Source: Lentzea tibetensis (GTDB lineage: Bacteria; Actinomycetota; Actinomycetes; Mycobacteriales; Pseudonocardiaceae). Taken from it: a stretch of DNA of 64,000 nt. Location of the stretch: the NCBI RefSeq assembly GCF_007845675.1, contig NZ_VOBR01000013.1:1-64000 (forward strand), given 5' to 3'. The position numbers were made by a program, and so were the translations under genes. Every line of letters begins with the position of its first letter. The first letter of the stretch is position 1. The notes below the pieces were generated by a model. That model was given only the letters and a program-made list of their open reading frames with translations, searched no databases and was not told the origin of the DNA. Shown one piece after another: positions 31,965 to 41,411 of the stretch.

Positions 31965-34900
31965 GTGGCAGGCAAGGCCCGCGTGCACGAGCTCGCGAAA
32001 GAGCTCGGAGTCACGAGCAAGGAAGTACTGAACAAGCTCGCCGAACAAGGCGAATACGTGAAGTCCGCGTCATCCACCGTCGAGGCCCCCGTGGCCCGGC
32101 GGCTTCGTGATGCCTACATCAAGACCGACGCCAAGCCGAAGCCGGCGGCTCCCAAGCCCGCCGCGCCGAAGCCCGCGGCACCCGCCGCCAAGGCGCCGGC
32201 CCCGGCTCCGGCCGCACCGGAGTCCAAGCCCCAGACCTCGACCGAGCAGGCGCAGAAGCCCGCGGCGCCCAAGGCCTTCCCCGGCCCGAAGCCCGCGCCC
32301 AAGCCCCCGGCTCCCAAGCCCGCCGCAGCTCCGGCCGCGGCCGCGCCAGCTCCGGCGGCTCCCGTCGAGCAGGCTCCGGCCCAGTCCGCGCCCGCTGCCC
32401 AGGCTCCGGCCCAGTCCGCTCCGGCCGCGTCCGCGCGTCCGGCAGGCGGTCCCGGCCCGAAGCCCGGCACCAGCCCGCGTCCCGGCCCGCGTGCCGCCCA
32501 GCCTTCCGCTGGGCAGCAGCCGCAGGCCCCGGCCGCGTCGGCGAGCACCCCGTCCGTGGTTCCGCCGAAGCCGCAGGGCCCCAAGCCCGCTGCTCCGCGT
32601 CCGCCGCGTCCGGGCAACAACCCCTTCGGCGTCGGTGGCGGCAACGCTCCCGCGCCGCGTCCCGCCGGCCCGCGTCCCGGTCCCCGGCCCGAGCAGGGTG
32701 ACCGTCCTTCGCAGAAGCCCGGTGACGCACGTCCGGCCGGTCCCCGTCCTGGTGGCGGCTCCGGCGGTCCCCGTCCCGGCGGTTCCGCCGGTTCCGGTGG
32801 CCCGCGTCCGAACCCCGGCAACATGCCTCCGCGCCCGAACCCCGGCATGATGCCGGGCCGTCCGGCCGGTGGCCGTCCGGGTCAGGGCGCTCCTGGCGGC
32901 GGTGGCGGTGGCGGCCGTGGTCCCGGTGGCGGCGGTGGCCGTCCCGGTGGCGGTGGCGGTGGCGGCGGTCGTCCCGGTGGGGGCGGCGGCGGTGGCGGCG
33001 GCTTCCGCGGCGGCGGTGGCGGTGGCGGCGGTGGCGGCGGCGGCTTCCGTCCCGGTGGCGGCGGTGGCGGAGGCGGTGGCTTCCGGCCCGGCGGCGCTGG
33101 TGGCGGCGGTGGCGCACCCGCTGGTGGTGGCGGCGGTGGTTTCCGCGGCCGTCCCGGTGGCGGTGGTGGCGCCGGTCGTGGCGGTACCGCTGGTGCCTTC
33201 GGTCGTCCGGGTGGTCCGGCGCGTCGTGGACGCAAGTCCAAGCGGCAGAAGCGCCAGGAGTACATGGACAACATGCAGGCGCCGTCGGTTGGTGGCGTTC
33301 GCCTGCCCAAGGGCAGCGGCGAGACGATCCGCCTCCCGCGTGGCGCCTCGCTGACCGACTTCGCCGACAAGATCAACGCCAACCCGGCTTCGCTGGTGCA
33401 GGTGCTGTTCCACCTCGGCGAGATGGTCACCGCGACGCAGTCGGTGTCCGACGAGATCCTGGAGCTGCTCGGCTCCGAGATGAACTACGTCGTGCAGGTC
33501 GTGTCCCCCGAGGAGGAGGACCGCGAGCTGCTGGAGACGTTCGACATCACCTACGGCGAGGACGCCGGTGGCGAGGACGACCTCCAGATCCGTCCGCCGG
33601 TCGTGACCGTCATGGGTCACGTCGACCACGGTAAGACGCGACTGCTCGACACCATCCGCAAGGCGAAGGTGCACGAGGGCGAGGCCGGTGGCATCACCCA
33701 GCACATCGGTGCCTACCAGGTGCGGACCGAGCTCGAGGGCAACCCGCGGCTCATCACCTTCATCGACACCCCCGGTCACGAGGCGTTCACCGCCATGCGT
33801 GCCCGTGGTGCGAACGCGACCGACATCGCGGTCATCGTCGTCGCCGCTGACGACGGCGTGATGCCGCAGACGGTCGAGGCCATCAACCACGCGCAGGCCG
33901 CTTCGGCGCCGATCGTGGTCGCGGTGAACAAGATCGACAAGGAGGGTGCCAACCCCTCCAAGATCCGTCAGCAGCTCACCGAGTACGGCCTCGTCGCAGA
34001 GGAGTACGGCGGCGACACGATGTTCGTCGACATCTCGGCCAAGCAGGGCATCAACATCGACTCCCTGCTCGACGCGATCCTGCTCACCGCGGACGCGTCG
34101 CTGGACCTCCGGGCCAACCCGGACATGGAGGCCCAGGGTGTCGCGATCGAGGCGCACCTCGACCGCGGTCGCGGTCCGGTCGCCACCGTTCTCGTCCAGC
34201 GCGGTTCGCTCCGCGTCGGCGACTCGATCGTCGCGGGTGACGCGTACGGTCGCGTCCGCCGCATGGTCGACGAGCACGGCGACGACGTCACCGTCGCGAC
34301 CCCGTCGCGTCCGGTGCAGGTCATCGGTCTGACGTCGGTGCCGCGCGCTGGTGACACGTTCCTCGTCGTGGACGAGGACCGGGTCGCGAGGCAGATCGCC
34401 GAGCGTCGCCAGGCCCGCACGCGCAACGCCCAGAACGCGGCGAAGCGCAAGCGCGTCAGCCTCGAGGACCTGGATGCGGCGCTGAAGGAAACCAGCGCAC
34501 TCACCTTGATCATCAAGGGCGACAACTCGGGTACCGTCGAGGCACTCGAGGACGCGCTCATGAAGATCGAGGTCGGCGACGACGTCGAGCTGCGCGTGAT
34601 CCACCGCGGTGTCGGTGGCATCACCGAAGGCGACATCAACCTCGCCGTCGCTGGTTCCGCCATCGTCCTGGGCTTCAACGTCCGGGCCGAGGGCAAGGCG
34701 ACCGAGCTCGCGAACCGCGAGGGCGTGGACGTCCGGTACTACACGGTCATCTACCAGGCGATCGACGAGATCGAGGCGGCCCTCAAGGGTCTCCTCAAGC
34801 CGGAGTACGAGGAGGTCCAGCTCGGCCGCGCCGAGATCCGGGACGTCTTCAAGTCCTCCAAGGTCGGCACGATCGCGGGTTGCATGGTCCTGTCGGGCGA

Positions 34901-35108
34901 GATTCGCCGCAACGCCAGGGCGCGTCTGATCCGCGACGGCAAGGTGGTGGCGGAGAACCTCCCCATCAGCTCGCTGAAGCGGTTCAAGGACGACGCCACC
35001 GAGGTCCGCGAGGGCTTCGAGTGCGGTCTGACGCTGGGCAACTACAGCGACCTCAAGCTCGAGGACGTCATCGAGACGTTCGAGATGCGCGAGAAGCCGC
35101 GTAGCTGA
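31965..35108 (+). CDS. infB: Translation initiation factor IF-2
   Basis: 1047 residues. GTPase that positions fMet-tRNA on the 30S subunit. It begins [19 protein letters not shown] (N-terminal IF2_N), then a very long Ala/Pro/Lys-rich linker and a Gly-rich stretch of about 115 residues (about 305-420). The G domain starts near 545, with [14 protein letters not shown] and NKID. Domains II-IV follow and end [15 protein letters not shown]. The Gly-rich part is encoded by GGCGGT-type repeats (about 32880-33230), prone to length variation and assembly error. GTG start. Confidence 0.97.
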   Translation: MAGKARVHELAKELGVTSKEVLNKLAEQGEYVKSASSTVEAPVARRLRDAYIKTDAKPKPAAPKPAAPKPAAPAAKAPAPAPAAPESKPQTSTEQAQKPAAPKAFPGPKPAPKPPAPKPAAAPAAAAPAPAAPVEQAPAQSAPAAQAPAQSAPAASARPAGGPGPKPGTSPRPGPRAAQPSAGQQPQAPAASASTPSVVPPKPQGPKPAAPRPPRPGNNPFGVGGGNAPAPRPAGPRPGPRPEQGDRPSQKPGDARPAGPRPGGGSGGPRPGGSAGSGGPRPNPGNMPPRPNPGMMPGRPAGGRPGQGAPGGGGGGGRGPGGGGGRPGGGGGGGGRPGGGGGGGGGFRGGGGGGGGGGGGFRPGGGGGGGGGFRPGGAGGGGGAPAGGGGGGFRGRPGGGGGAGRGGTAGAFGRPGGPARRGRKSKRQKRQEYMDNMQAPSVGGVRLPKGSGETIRLPRGASLTDFADKINANPASLVQVLFHLGEMVTATQSVSDEILELLGSEMNYVVQVVSPEEEDRELLETFDITYGEDAGGEDDLQIRPPVVTVMGHVDHGKTRLLDTIRKAKVHEGEAGGITQHIGAYQVRTELEGNPRLITFIDTPGHEAFTAMRARGANATDIAVIVVAADDGVMPQTVEAINHAQAASAPIVVAVNKIDKEGANPSKIRQQLTEYGLVAEEYGGDTMFVDISAKQGINIDSLLDAILLTADASLDLRANPDMEAQGVAIEAHLDRGRGPVATVLVQRGSLRVGDSIVAGDAYGRVRRMVDEHGDDVTVATPSRPVQVIGLTSVPRAGDTFLVVDEDRVARQIAERRQARTRNAQNAAKRKRVSLEDLDAALKETSALTLIIKGDNSGTVEALEDALMKIEVGDDVELRVIHRGVGGITEGDINLAVAGSAIVLGFNVRAEGKATELANREGVDVRYYTVIYQAIDEIEAALKGLLKPEYEEVQLGRAEIRDVFKSSKVGTIAGCMVLSGEIRRNARARLIRDGKVVAENLPISSLKRFKDDATEVREGFECGLTLGNYSDLKLEDVIETFEMREKPRS

Positions 35109-35123
35109 TCAAGTGCAAGGGTT

Positions 35124-35152
35124 GCGGGGCCGTCTCTTGTGGACGGCCCCGC
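35124..35152 (+). terminator. infB hairpin terminator
   Basis: GCGGGGCCGTC (35124-35134) and GACGGCCCCGC (35142-35152) form a perfect 11-bp stem with a seven-base loop, 15 bases after the infB stop. It may be a partial terminator, since ylxP and rbfA follow closely in the same direction. Confidence 0.75.
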
Positions 35153-35175
35153 GCCTTTGTCGCAGGAGGACGATC

Positions 35176-35472
35176 GTGTACGTGGGGGCTCTGGAGCTGG
35201 ACTTGCTGCTCGGCGACGTCCACTCGCTCAAGGAGAAGCGCTCGGTGGTGCGGCCCGTCGTCGCGGAGCTGCGCAAGAAGTTCGAGGTGGCGGCCGCCGA
35301 GGCCGGTCACCAGGACCTGCACCGGCGCGCGCTCATCGGGGTGGCGGCCGTGGCCGCTGACGCCGAGCATGTCAGGGACCTGCTCGCCGCGTGTGAACGG
35401 CTCGTGGCGGGAAGGCCCGAGGTAGAACTGCTCTCCACCCGGACGCGCATCGTCGGGCCGGAGGACGACTAG
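35176..35472 (+). CDS. ylxP: YlxP-family (DUF503) protein
   Basis: 98 residues. [20 protein letters not shown] and [19 protein letters not shown] are typical of DUF503, which commonly sits between infB and rbfA. Function is unknown; a ribosome-associated role is inferred from location. I chose the GTG at 35176, with AGGAGGA just upstream. Confidence 0.88.
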   Translation: MYVGALELDLLLGDVHSLKEKRSVVRPVVAELRKKFEVAAAEAGHQDLHRRALIGVAAVAADAEHVRDLLAACERLVAGRPEVELLSTRTRIVGPEDD

Positions 35473-35485
35473 GAAGGGGAGGCTC

Positions 35486-35938
35486 GTGGCCGACACGGCA
35501 CGCGCCCGCAAGCTCGCCAAGCGGATCTCGCAGATCGTCGCTTCGGCACTGGAGCACGAGGTCAAGGACCCGCGTCTCGCACGGGTCACGATCACCGACA
35601 CCAAGGTGACCGGTGACCTGCACGACGCCACCGTCTACTACACGGTGCTGGGCGAGAAGCTGGACACCGAGCCCGACTTGACCGGTGCCGCCGCGGCGCT
35701 GGAGAGCGCCAAGGGCGTGCTGCGCTCGATGGTCGGCGCGCAGACGGGTGTCCGGTTCACGCCGACGCTGACGTTCGTCACGGACACCGTGCCGGACGTG
35801 GCGCGCAAGATGGACGAACTGCTCGCCCGCGCCCAGGCCGCGGACGCCGAGGTGGCGCGACTCGCGTCCGGTGCCCGTCCGGCGGGCGAGGCGGACCCGT
35901 ACAAGGCACCGCGCGAGGCGTCCGACGACGAGGACTGA
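35486..35938 (+). CDS. rbfA: Ribosome-binding factor A
   Basis: 150 residues. Cold-shock 30S maturation factor. [20 protein letters not shown], then [20 protein letters not shown] and [20 protein letters not shown] show the KH-like fold of RbfA. The C-terminal tail is acidic and disordered (REASDDED), common in actinobacteria. GTG start, 13 bases after the ylxP stop, with GGAGG in between. Confidence 0.95.
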   Translation: MADTARARKLAKRISQIVASALEHEVKDPRLARVTITDTKVTGDLHDATVYYTVLGEKLDTEPDLTGAAAALESAKGVLRSMVGAQTGVRFTPTLTFVTDTVPDVARKMDELLARAQAADAEVARLASGARPAGEADPYKAPREASDDED

Positions 35939-35996
35939 GCACCGGCACAGGGGTGGCGTGCGGCGATCGGACTGGGTCAGCGGCTAACGTCTTCGT

Positions 35997-36983
35997 GTGG
36001 CTGACGACCTGAGTACCAATCTGGCCGACGCGGCGCGCCTGCTCGCCGAGGCCGACGATGTGACGCTGCTGGCCCACATCAACCCGGACGCGGACACCCT
36101 GGGCAGCGCACTGGCCGTCGGGCTGGTGCTGCACCGCCGCGGTGTCCGGGTCCGGGTGTCGTTCGGTGAGCCGGACGTGGTGCCCGAGTCGTTGCTGTCG
36201 CTGGACTTCGCCGGTCTGCTCGTGCCGCCGTCCGAGGTGCCCGCCGCGCCGCCGCTGCTGGTCGTCATGGACACCGGCAGCCTCGGGCGGCTCGGGCCGC
36301 TCGGCGACCGGGTGCAGGGCACGATCGACGCCGGTGGTCAGGTGATCGTGGTCGACCACCACGTGTCGAACACGCGCTACGGCACGTTGCACGTGATCGA
36401 CGAGAAGGCCGAGGCGACCGCGCTGATCGCGTTGCGGCTGCTCGACGAGCTGGACGTCGAGCTCGACGAGCCGGTCGCGCGGTGCCTGTACGCCGGTGTC
36501 GCGACGGACACCGGTTCGTTCCGCCACGCGGGGCCCGCGGTGCACGAGGTCGCCGCCCGGCTGCTGGCGACCGGCGTGGACGCGGAGAGCGTGCTGCGGC
36601 CGTTGATGTTCGAACACCCCTTCGCGTACCTCGGAATGCTGTCGAAGGTGCTGGGCCGCGCGGGACTCGACCGCGACGCGGCCGGTGGTCTCGGGCTCGC
36701 GCACGCGGTGGTGACCCTGGAGGACGCCCGCGGCCTGCGCAGCGAGGAGGTCGAGAGCGTCGTCGACGTCGTCCGATCCGTTCGCGAGGCCGAGGTGGCC
36801 GCGGTGTTCAAGGAGCTGCGCCCCGGTTTCTGGTCGGTGTCGCTGCGCGCGGTGTCGCGGGTGGACGTGCGGCACGTGGCCCAGCGGCTCGGCGGCGGCG
36901 GGCACCGGCTCGCGTCCGGGTTCACCTTCGAGGGGACGTCCGAGCAGCTGCTGGCGGAGCTGCGGAAGGCGCTGGAGTCATGA
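35997..36983 (+). CDS. nrnA: DHH/DHHA1 phosphoesterase NrnA (oligoribonuclease/pAp phosphatase)
   Basis: 328 residues. Degrades 2-5 nt RNA oligomers and pAp. Metal-site motifs: LLAHINPDADTLGSALAV (DxD), VVMDTG, and VVDHHVSNTRYG (DHH). C-terminal DHHA1: LGGGGHRLASGF. The position after rbfA matches Rv2837c of M. tuberculosis. TAACGT (35985-35990) lies six bases before the GTG, pointing to a leaderless transcript, although the gene also follows rbfA closely. Confidence 0.93.
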   Translation: MADDLSTNLADAARLLAEADDVTLLAHINPDADTLGSALAVGLVLHRRGVRVRVSFGEPDVVPESLLSLDFAGLLVPPSEVPAAPPLLVVMDTGSLGRLGPLGDRVQGTIDAGGQVIVVDHHVSNTRYGTLHVIDEKAEATALIALRLLDELDVELDEPVARCLYAGVATDTGSFRHAGPAVHEVAARLLATGVDAESVLRPLMFEHPFAYLGMLSKVLGRAGLDRDAAGGLGLAHAVVTLEDARGLRSEEVESVVDVVRSVREAEVAAVFKELRPGFWSVSLRAVSRVDVRHVAQRLGGGGHRLASGFTFEGTSEQLLAELRKALES

Positions 36984-38107
36984 CGCGAACAGGAAGCCCG
37001 CGGCTGCTGCGGGAGATCAACGACCGCGCGGCGATCGAGACGCTGCTGCGCACCGGCCCCATGACGCGCTCCGAGCTGGAGGAGGTCATCGGCCTGTCCA
37101 AGCCGGCGACCGCCCAGCTGCTCGCGCGGCTGGAGGAGGACGGCATGGTCGTCCGCACCGGCCTGCGCGGCGGCGGCCGCGGCCCGCGCGCCCAGATGTG
37201 GGCCGTCAACGGCAGCGTCGCGCACGTCGCCGCCGTCGAGCTGACCCCGGACTCGATCGACGTCGCCGTCGCGGACATCACCGGCGCCCTGCTCGCCGAG
37301 CACAGCGCACCCATGCCGCGCGAGCACGTGCTGGAGTCGTTCCGCGACATCCTCGCCAAGGCCGCGTCGCTCGCCGGCCTGCAGCTGGACGAGCTGAGCC
37401 AGATCGTCGTCGGCACACCCGGCGCGGTCGACCCGGTGACCGGCCACCTCGGTTTCGCGCCGCACCTGCCCGGACTGGACGGCTTCGACCTGCCGGGCCG
37501 GTTGCGCGAGCTGTTCGGCACGTCGGTGAGCGTCGAGAACGACATCAACCTGGCCGCGCTGGAGGAGATGAGCTCCGGCCGCGCGCAGGACGTGCGGAAC
37601 TTCGTGCTGTTCTGGCCCGCCGACGAGATCGGCGCCGCGGTGGTCGTCAACGGCGAGCTGCTGCGCGGCGTCACCGGCGGTGCAGGCGAGGTCGACTCGA
37701 TGCAGGTGCCCGGCGGCCGCTACGGCGACCAGGTCGACTCCGACGCGATCGTCGCGCTGGCCGCGTCGCACGGCATCACCGCCGGGTGCGGGCTGGAGGC
37801 GGTGAGCCACGCGCTCGAGGTCGGCAAGGAGGGGCGCGAGTTCCTCAAGGACCTCGCGCACCGGATCGCCATCGGGCTGGCCAACGTGGTGTGCGTGCTC
37901 GACCCCGAGCTCGTGCTGCTGTCCGGGGCGCTCGCGCTGGCCGGTGGTGAGACGTTGTGCGATCTCGTCGCCTCCGAGCTGCGGGCGCTCGTCGTGCCTC
38001 GGACGCCGGTGCAGATGGCCTCGGTCACCACGCACCCGGTGCGGTCCGGAGCTTTGCACTCGGCTTTGTCCGTCGCTCGCGAGAGGGCGTTCGGCACCAC
38101 GGGCTGA
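36980..38107 (+). CDS. ROK-family transcriptional regulator with degenerate kinase motifs
   Basis: 375 residues. An N-terminal winged helix (AAIETLLRTGPMTRSELEEV, then IGLSKPATAQLLARLEEDG) joins a ROK sugar-kinase-like domain. The sugar-binding stretch is VSVENDINLAALEEM. Kinase signatures are eroded: the phosphate-1 DxGxT is replaced by VELTPDSIDVAVADITG, GGAGEVDS lacks the GEIGH zinc His, and only part of the cysteine motif remains (TAGCGLE). It should act as a regulator only, perhaps sensing a sugar. The ATG overlaps the nrnA stop (ATGA), an odd coupling of a regulator to an RNase. Confidence 0.85.
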   Translation: MTRTGSPRLLREINDRAAIETLLRTGPMTRSELEEVIGLSKPATAQLLARLEEDGMVVRTGLRGGGRGPRAQMWAVNGSVAHVAAVELTPDSIDVAVADITGALLAEHSAPMPREHVLESFRDILAKAASLAGLQLDELSQIVVGTPGAVDPVTGHLGFAPHLPGLDGFDLPGRLRELFGTSVSVENDINLAALEEMSSGRAQDVRNFVLFWPADEIGAAVVVNGELLRGVTGGAGEVDSMQVPGGRYGDQVDSDAIVALAASHGITAGCGLEAVSHALEVGKEGREFLKDLAHRIAIGLANVVCVLDPELVLLSGALALAGGETLCDLVASELRALVVPRTPVQMASVTTHPVRSGALHSALSVARERAFGTTG

Positions 38108-38120
38108 GTGTGGGTGCGGC

Positions 38121-38209
38121 CCTGTGGACAACTGGGGCTTGAGCGGCCGGAATTGTCGGTGCTCGCTGGGAGAATGGAATCAGGGTGCCCCTGGGCGGGG
38201 ACCCCTGCG
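38121..38209 (+). repeat. Extragenic repeat family, copy C
   Basis: CCTGTGGACAAC (38121-38132), then CCGGAATTGTCGGTGCTC (38147-38164), CTGGGAGAATGGAATCAGGG, and a hairpin ending GGGGACCCCTGC. It shares the same block order with copies A and B. It begins 13 bases after the ROK stop and probably terminates that operon. The rest of this 325-bp gap (to 38432) holds the imperfect repeats below and no gene. Confidence 0.75.
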
Positions 38210-38300
38210 TGAGCATGGGGCGCGGCTTGGTGCGCGGGATGAGCTTGGGGCCGTGGCTTAGGGCGCGGGGTGAGCTTTGGGCGCAGCTTGGTGCGCTGAG
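38210..38300 (+). repeat. Three imperfect ~30-bp tandem repeats
   Basis: Units of 30, 31 and 30 bases each open with TGAGC(A/T)T(G/T)GGG and contain GGCTT(G/A)GGGCGCG-like cores. They lie just after repeat copy C and 132 bases before the MATE transporter gene. They do not encode a plausible product. They look like diverged slippage repeats. Confidence 0.6.
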
Positions 38301-38432
38301 GGCGCGGGCGCCCGTTCGCGAAGGCTCGGGGTCGCACGCTCGGGGACGCGAGGCTTGGCCCGCCGGGCGTGTTCGGCGCCACGGCATCACCGCCACGGTC
38401 CCGTGTTCTACTCATTTCACCTGATCGGGGGG

Positions 38433-39746
38433 ATGAGTGTGACTGAGGCAAGGGTGCCCGCGCGGCAGGTCGCCGCACTGGCTCTGCCCGCGCTGGGGGT
38501 GCTGGCGGCCGAGCCGCTGTACGTCCTCGTGGACACCGCGGTGGTGGGCCACCTGGGCGCGCTCCCACTGGCGGGCCTCGCGCTCGGCGGCGTGGTGCTG
38601 ACGCAGATCGCGGCCCAGATGACGTTCCTGTCCTACGGCACGACCGCGCGGGCGTCGCGGCTGCACGGTGCCGGGCGGCGGCAGGACGCCGTCGAGGAAG
38701 GCGTGCAGGCCACCTGGCTCGCGCTGGCGGCCGGGCTCGTGGTGCTCGTGCTGGGCCAGCTGTTCGCCGGACCGATCTGCCGGGTGCTGGCCGGTGGCGG
38801 TGAGGTGGCGGACGCGGCGGTGTCGTGGCTGCGGATCGCGTTGTTCGGGGCGCCGTTCATCCTCGTGACGATGGCGGGCAACGGCTGGATGCGCGGCGTC
38901 CAGGACACCCGCAAGCCATTGCGCTACGTGCTCGTCGGCAACGCCCTGTCCGCGGTGCTGTGCCCGATCCTCGTGCACCCGGTCGGGTGGGGACTCGAAG
39001 GTTCGGCGGTGGCGAACGTCGTGGCGCAGGTCCTGTCGGCCGGGCTGTTCTTCCGGGCGCTGTTCGCGGAGCACGTGCCGCTGAAGCCGCGGCCCGCGCT
39101 GATGCGCGAGCAGCTCGGCATGGGGCGTGACCTGGTGCTGCGCGGCCTGGCGTTCCAGGCCTGCTTCATCTCGGCTGCGTCGGTGGCGGCGCGGACGTCG
39201 ATCGAGGCGGTGGGCGCGCACCAGGTGGTGCTGCAGCTGTGGACGTTCCTCGCACTCGTGCTCGACTCGCTGGCGATCGCGGCCCAGTCGCTCGTCGGGG
39301 CGGCGCTCGGTGCGTCGCAGCGGGAGCGGGCGAAGAGCCTCGCGTGGCAGGTGACCGGCTACGGGCTGGTGTTCGGGATCGGGCTGGGCGTCGTGTTCGC
39401 GGCGCTCGCGGGTGTGCTGCCGAAGGTGTTCACGACGGACGCGGGCGTGCTCGCGGAGATTCCGCACGCGTGGTGGTTCTTCGTTGCGCTGCAACCGATC
39501 GCGGGGGTGGTGTTCGCGCTGGACGGTGTGCTGCTCGGCGCGGGCGACGCGGCGTTCATGCGGACCGCGACGCTGCTGTCGGCGGCGCTGGGCTTCCTGC
39601 CGCTGATCTGGGCGTCGCTGGCGTTCGGCTGGGGCCTGACCGGGATCTGGACCGGGCTGGCGGCGTTCATGGTGCTGCGCATGATCGCCGTCGTGTGGCG
39701 CACCCGGTCAGGGCAGTGGGCCGTGGTGGGAGCGATCAGGACTTGA
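38433..39746 (+). CDS. dinF: MATE-family efflux transporter, DinF-like
   Basis: 437 residues, about twelve membrane helices. VDTAVVGHLGALPLAGLALG is a MATE N-half signature; GAHQVVLQLWTFLALVLDSL is the matching C-half one. Exports cationic drugs or toxic metabolites with proton or sodium antiport. Located after nrnA, as Rv2836c in M. tuberculosis. The start is uncertain between ATG 38433 and GTG 38439: a run of G (38427-38432) abuts the ATG but suits the GTG. Confidence 0.92.
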   Translation: MSVTEARVPARQVAALALPALGVLAAEPLYVLVDTAVVGHLGALPLAGLALGGVVLTQIAAQMTFLSYGTTARASRLHGAGRRQDAVEEGVQATWLALAAGLVVLVLGQLFAGPICRVLAGGGEVADAAVSWLRIALFGAPFILVTMAGNGWMRGVQDTRKPLRYVLVGNALSAVLCPILVHPVGWGLEGSAVANVVAQVLSAGLFFRALFAEHVPLKPRPALMREQLGMGRDLVLRGLAFQACFISAASVAARTSIEAVGAHQVVLQLWTFLALVLDSLAIAAQSLVGAALGASQRERAKSLAWQVTGYGLVFGIGLGVVFAALAGVLPKVFTTDAGVLAEIPHAWWFFVALQPIAGVVFALDGVLLGAGDAAFMRTATLLSAALGFLPLIWASLAFGWGLTGIWTGLAAFMVLRMIAVVWRTRSGQWAVVGAIRT

Positions 39747-39918
39747 CCCGTCTGCCGAGCATCGCGCGGCGGATGACGAAAGCGACGATCGGGAGTGCGG
39801 CGACAGCGGCCGCGACGGGCCCCAGAGCCACGTAGGCGAGTGCTACGAGGGCTAGTGCGGCGACCGCCTTGATGATCGCGAAGCGTGACCTTGTTTGTGC
39901 GCGAACGAGTGACCCCAT
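39736..39918 (-). CDS. Small membrane protein, 60 residues
   Basis: MGSLVRAQTRSRFAIIKAV leads into one or two hydrophobic segments (ALALVALAYVALGPVAAAVA, LPIVAFVI) and a basic end RRAMLGRRVKS. I recognise no family. It overlaps the end of the MATE gene by 11 bases, tail to tail, and faces away from the MFS gene. A LacI-type operator-like site lies 17 bases upstream of its start, which supports it being a real gene. Confidence 0.5.
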   Translation of the reverse strand: MGSLVRAQTRSRFAIIKAVAALALVALAYVALGPVAAAVAALPIVAFVIRRAMLGRRVKS

Positions 39919-39934
39919 GCGCATCAGGGTGACA

Positions 39935-40003
39935 TGCAATCGCTTGCAGTGATGTCCGCCGAACGGCCGCTGTGGCGAACACCACGGCATGCAATCGTTA
40001 CCA
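39935..40003. promoter_or_regulatory. LacI-type operator-like sites upstream of the MFS gene
   Basis: TGCAATCGCTTGCA (39935-39948) matches its reverse complement at 12 of 14 positions and has the central CG of LacI/GalR operators. A second, weaker site TGCAATCGTTACCA starts at 39990. Both lie between the divergent small membrane gene and the MFS transporter. No LacI-family gene is in the window. Confidence 0.5.
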
Positions 40004-40029
40004 AAGTTGTTGTTTAGGCGATGTAACTA

Positions 40030-41400
40030 ATGACAATCCCACTCCGACCTGGGGAGAGTGTCGCCTTGACGGTCACCGATCGCGCCCGCAAGCAAGCGTG
40101 GCTGATCTGGTCCACCGCCGTCGTCGTCTACATCGCCGCCGTCTTCCACCGCTCCACGCTCGGCGTGGCCGGGCTGGAGGCGAGCGAGCGGTTCGGGCTC
40201 GGACCCGCCGCGCTCGGCACGTTCACCGTGCTGCAGATCGGCGTCTACGCCCTCATGCAGATCCCGACCGGGTTGCTCGTCGACCGGTTCGGCCCGCGCC
40301 GCGTGCTCACCGCCGCCGCCCTGCTCATGGGCACGGGACAGGTGCTGTTCGCCATCGCGGACTCCTACCCGCTCGGCCTCGTCGCCCGCGCGGTCCTCGG
40401 CGTCGGTGACGCCATGACGTTCGTCAGTGTGTTGCGACTCGCCGCGGCGCACTTCTCGGCCCGCCGGTTCTCGCTGATCGTGTCGCTGACCGCCGCGCTC
40501 GGCGGCGCCGGCAACCTGGTCGCGACGCTCCCGCTGACGTTCATGCTGTCCCGCTTCGGCTGGACGTGGGCGTTCCTGCTGGCGGGCGTGCTGACCGCCG
40601 CGTACTCCGTGATCGCGCTGTGGCGCCTGCGCGACGTGCCCGACGGGGTCACGGCGCCCGTGCAGGAGCCGGTCCCGCTGCGCGGGGTGCTGCGCAAGGT
40701 CGCCGAGGCGTGGGCCGTCCCCGGCACGCGGCTCGGGTTCTGGGCGCACTTCTCGACCATGTCGACGCCCGCGATCATCGGCCTGCTCTGGGGTTTCCCG
40801 TACCTCGTGCAGGCGCAGGGCATGTCGCCGGAGGCCGCGTCCACGATGCTCGGCCTGCTGGTCATCGGCGCGATCATCGCCAGCCCGATCATCGGCGCGG
40901 TCTTCTCCAAGCGCCCCGAGCTGCGGATGCCCATCGCCGGGGCGTTCGTCGCGGCGGCGATCGTCGTGTGGACCGTGCTGCTCGGCTGGCCGGGCGGTGT
41001 CGTGCCGATCCCGGTGCTCGGGGTGGCGTTCCTCGTGCTGACCGTCGGCGGCCCGATCTCCGGCGTCGCGTTCGCGCTGGCCCGCGACTACAACCCGATG
41101 CAACGGGTCAGCACGGCCAGCGGCCTGGTGAACGTGGGTGGCTTCACAGCGGTGACCATCGGGGCGCTGAGCGTCGGCGTGCTGCTGGACCTCGCGGACG
41201 GCCTCGCGCCGCAGCAGGCGTTCCGGATCGGCCTCCTGGCCTGCTTCGGCGTGCTGCTGCTCGGCACGTGGCGGATGCTCGTCTGGTGGCGTCGCACGCG
41301 CGCCGAGGTGTTCGCCGCCGAGGAACGCGGCGAGACCGTACCCGTGCGGCTGCGCCGCACCCGGTGGGACGCGTCGTCGCGTCAGGCCACCGCCGCCTAG
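40030..41400 (+). CDS. Major facilitator superfamily transporter
   Basis: 456 residues with twelve predicted helices. GLLVDRFGPRRVLTAAALLM is the loop 2-3 MFS motif. The opening helix AVVVYIAAVFHRSTLGVAGL resembles nitrate/oxalate-type and drug MFS members. Substrate unknown. ATG 40030 lies downstream of LacI-like sites, so a sugar-related signal may control it. A basic C-terminal tail of about 40 residues follows the last helix. Confidence 0.88.
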   Translation: MTIPLRPGESVALTVTDRARKQAWLIWSTAVVVYIAAVFHRSTLGVAGLEASERFGLGPAALGTFTVLQIGVYALMQIPTGLLVDRFGPRRVLTAAALLMGTGQVLFAIADSYPLGLVARAVLGVGDAMTFVSVLRLAAAHFSARRFSLIVSLTAALGGAGNLVATLPLTFMLSRFGWTWAFLLAGVLTAAYSVIALWRLRDVPDGVTAPVQEPVPLRGVLRKVAEAWAVPGTRLGFWAHFSTMSTPAIIGLLWGFPYLVQAQGMSPEAASTMLGLLVIGAIIASPIIGAVFSKRPELRMPIAGAFVAAAIVVWTVLLGWPGGVVPIPVLGVAFLVLTVGGPISGVAFALARDYNPMQRVSTASGLVNVGGFTAVTIGALSVGVLLDLADGLAPQQAFRIGLLACFGVLLLGTWRMLVWWRRTRAEVFAAEERGETVPVRLRRTRWDASSRQATAA

Positions 41401-41411
41401 GATCTCCGCCC

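Noticed and set aside
32070-34604. An 844-codon open frame on the minus strand opposite infB.
   Set aside because: High GC and the Gly/Pro-rich infB sequence produce a long Arg/Thr/Ala antisense frame. It has no domain, and infB is certain.
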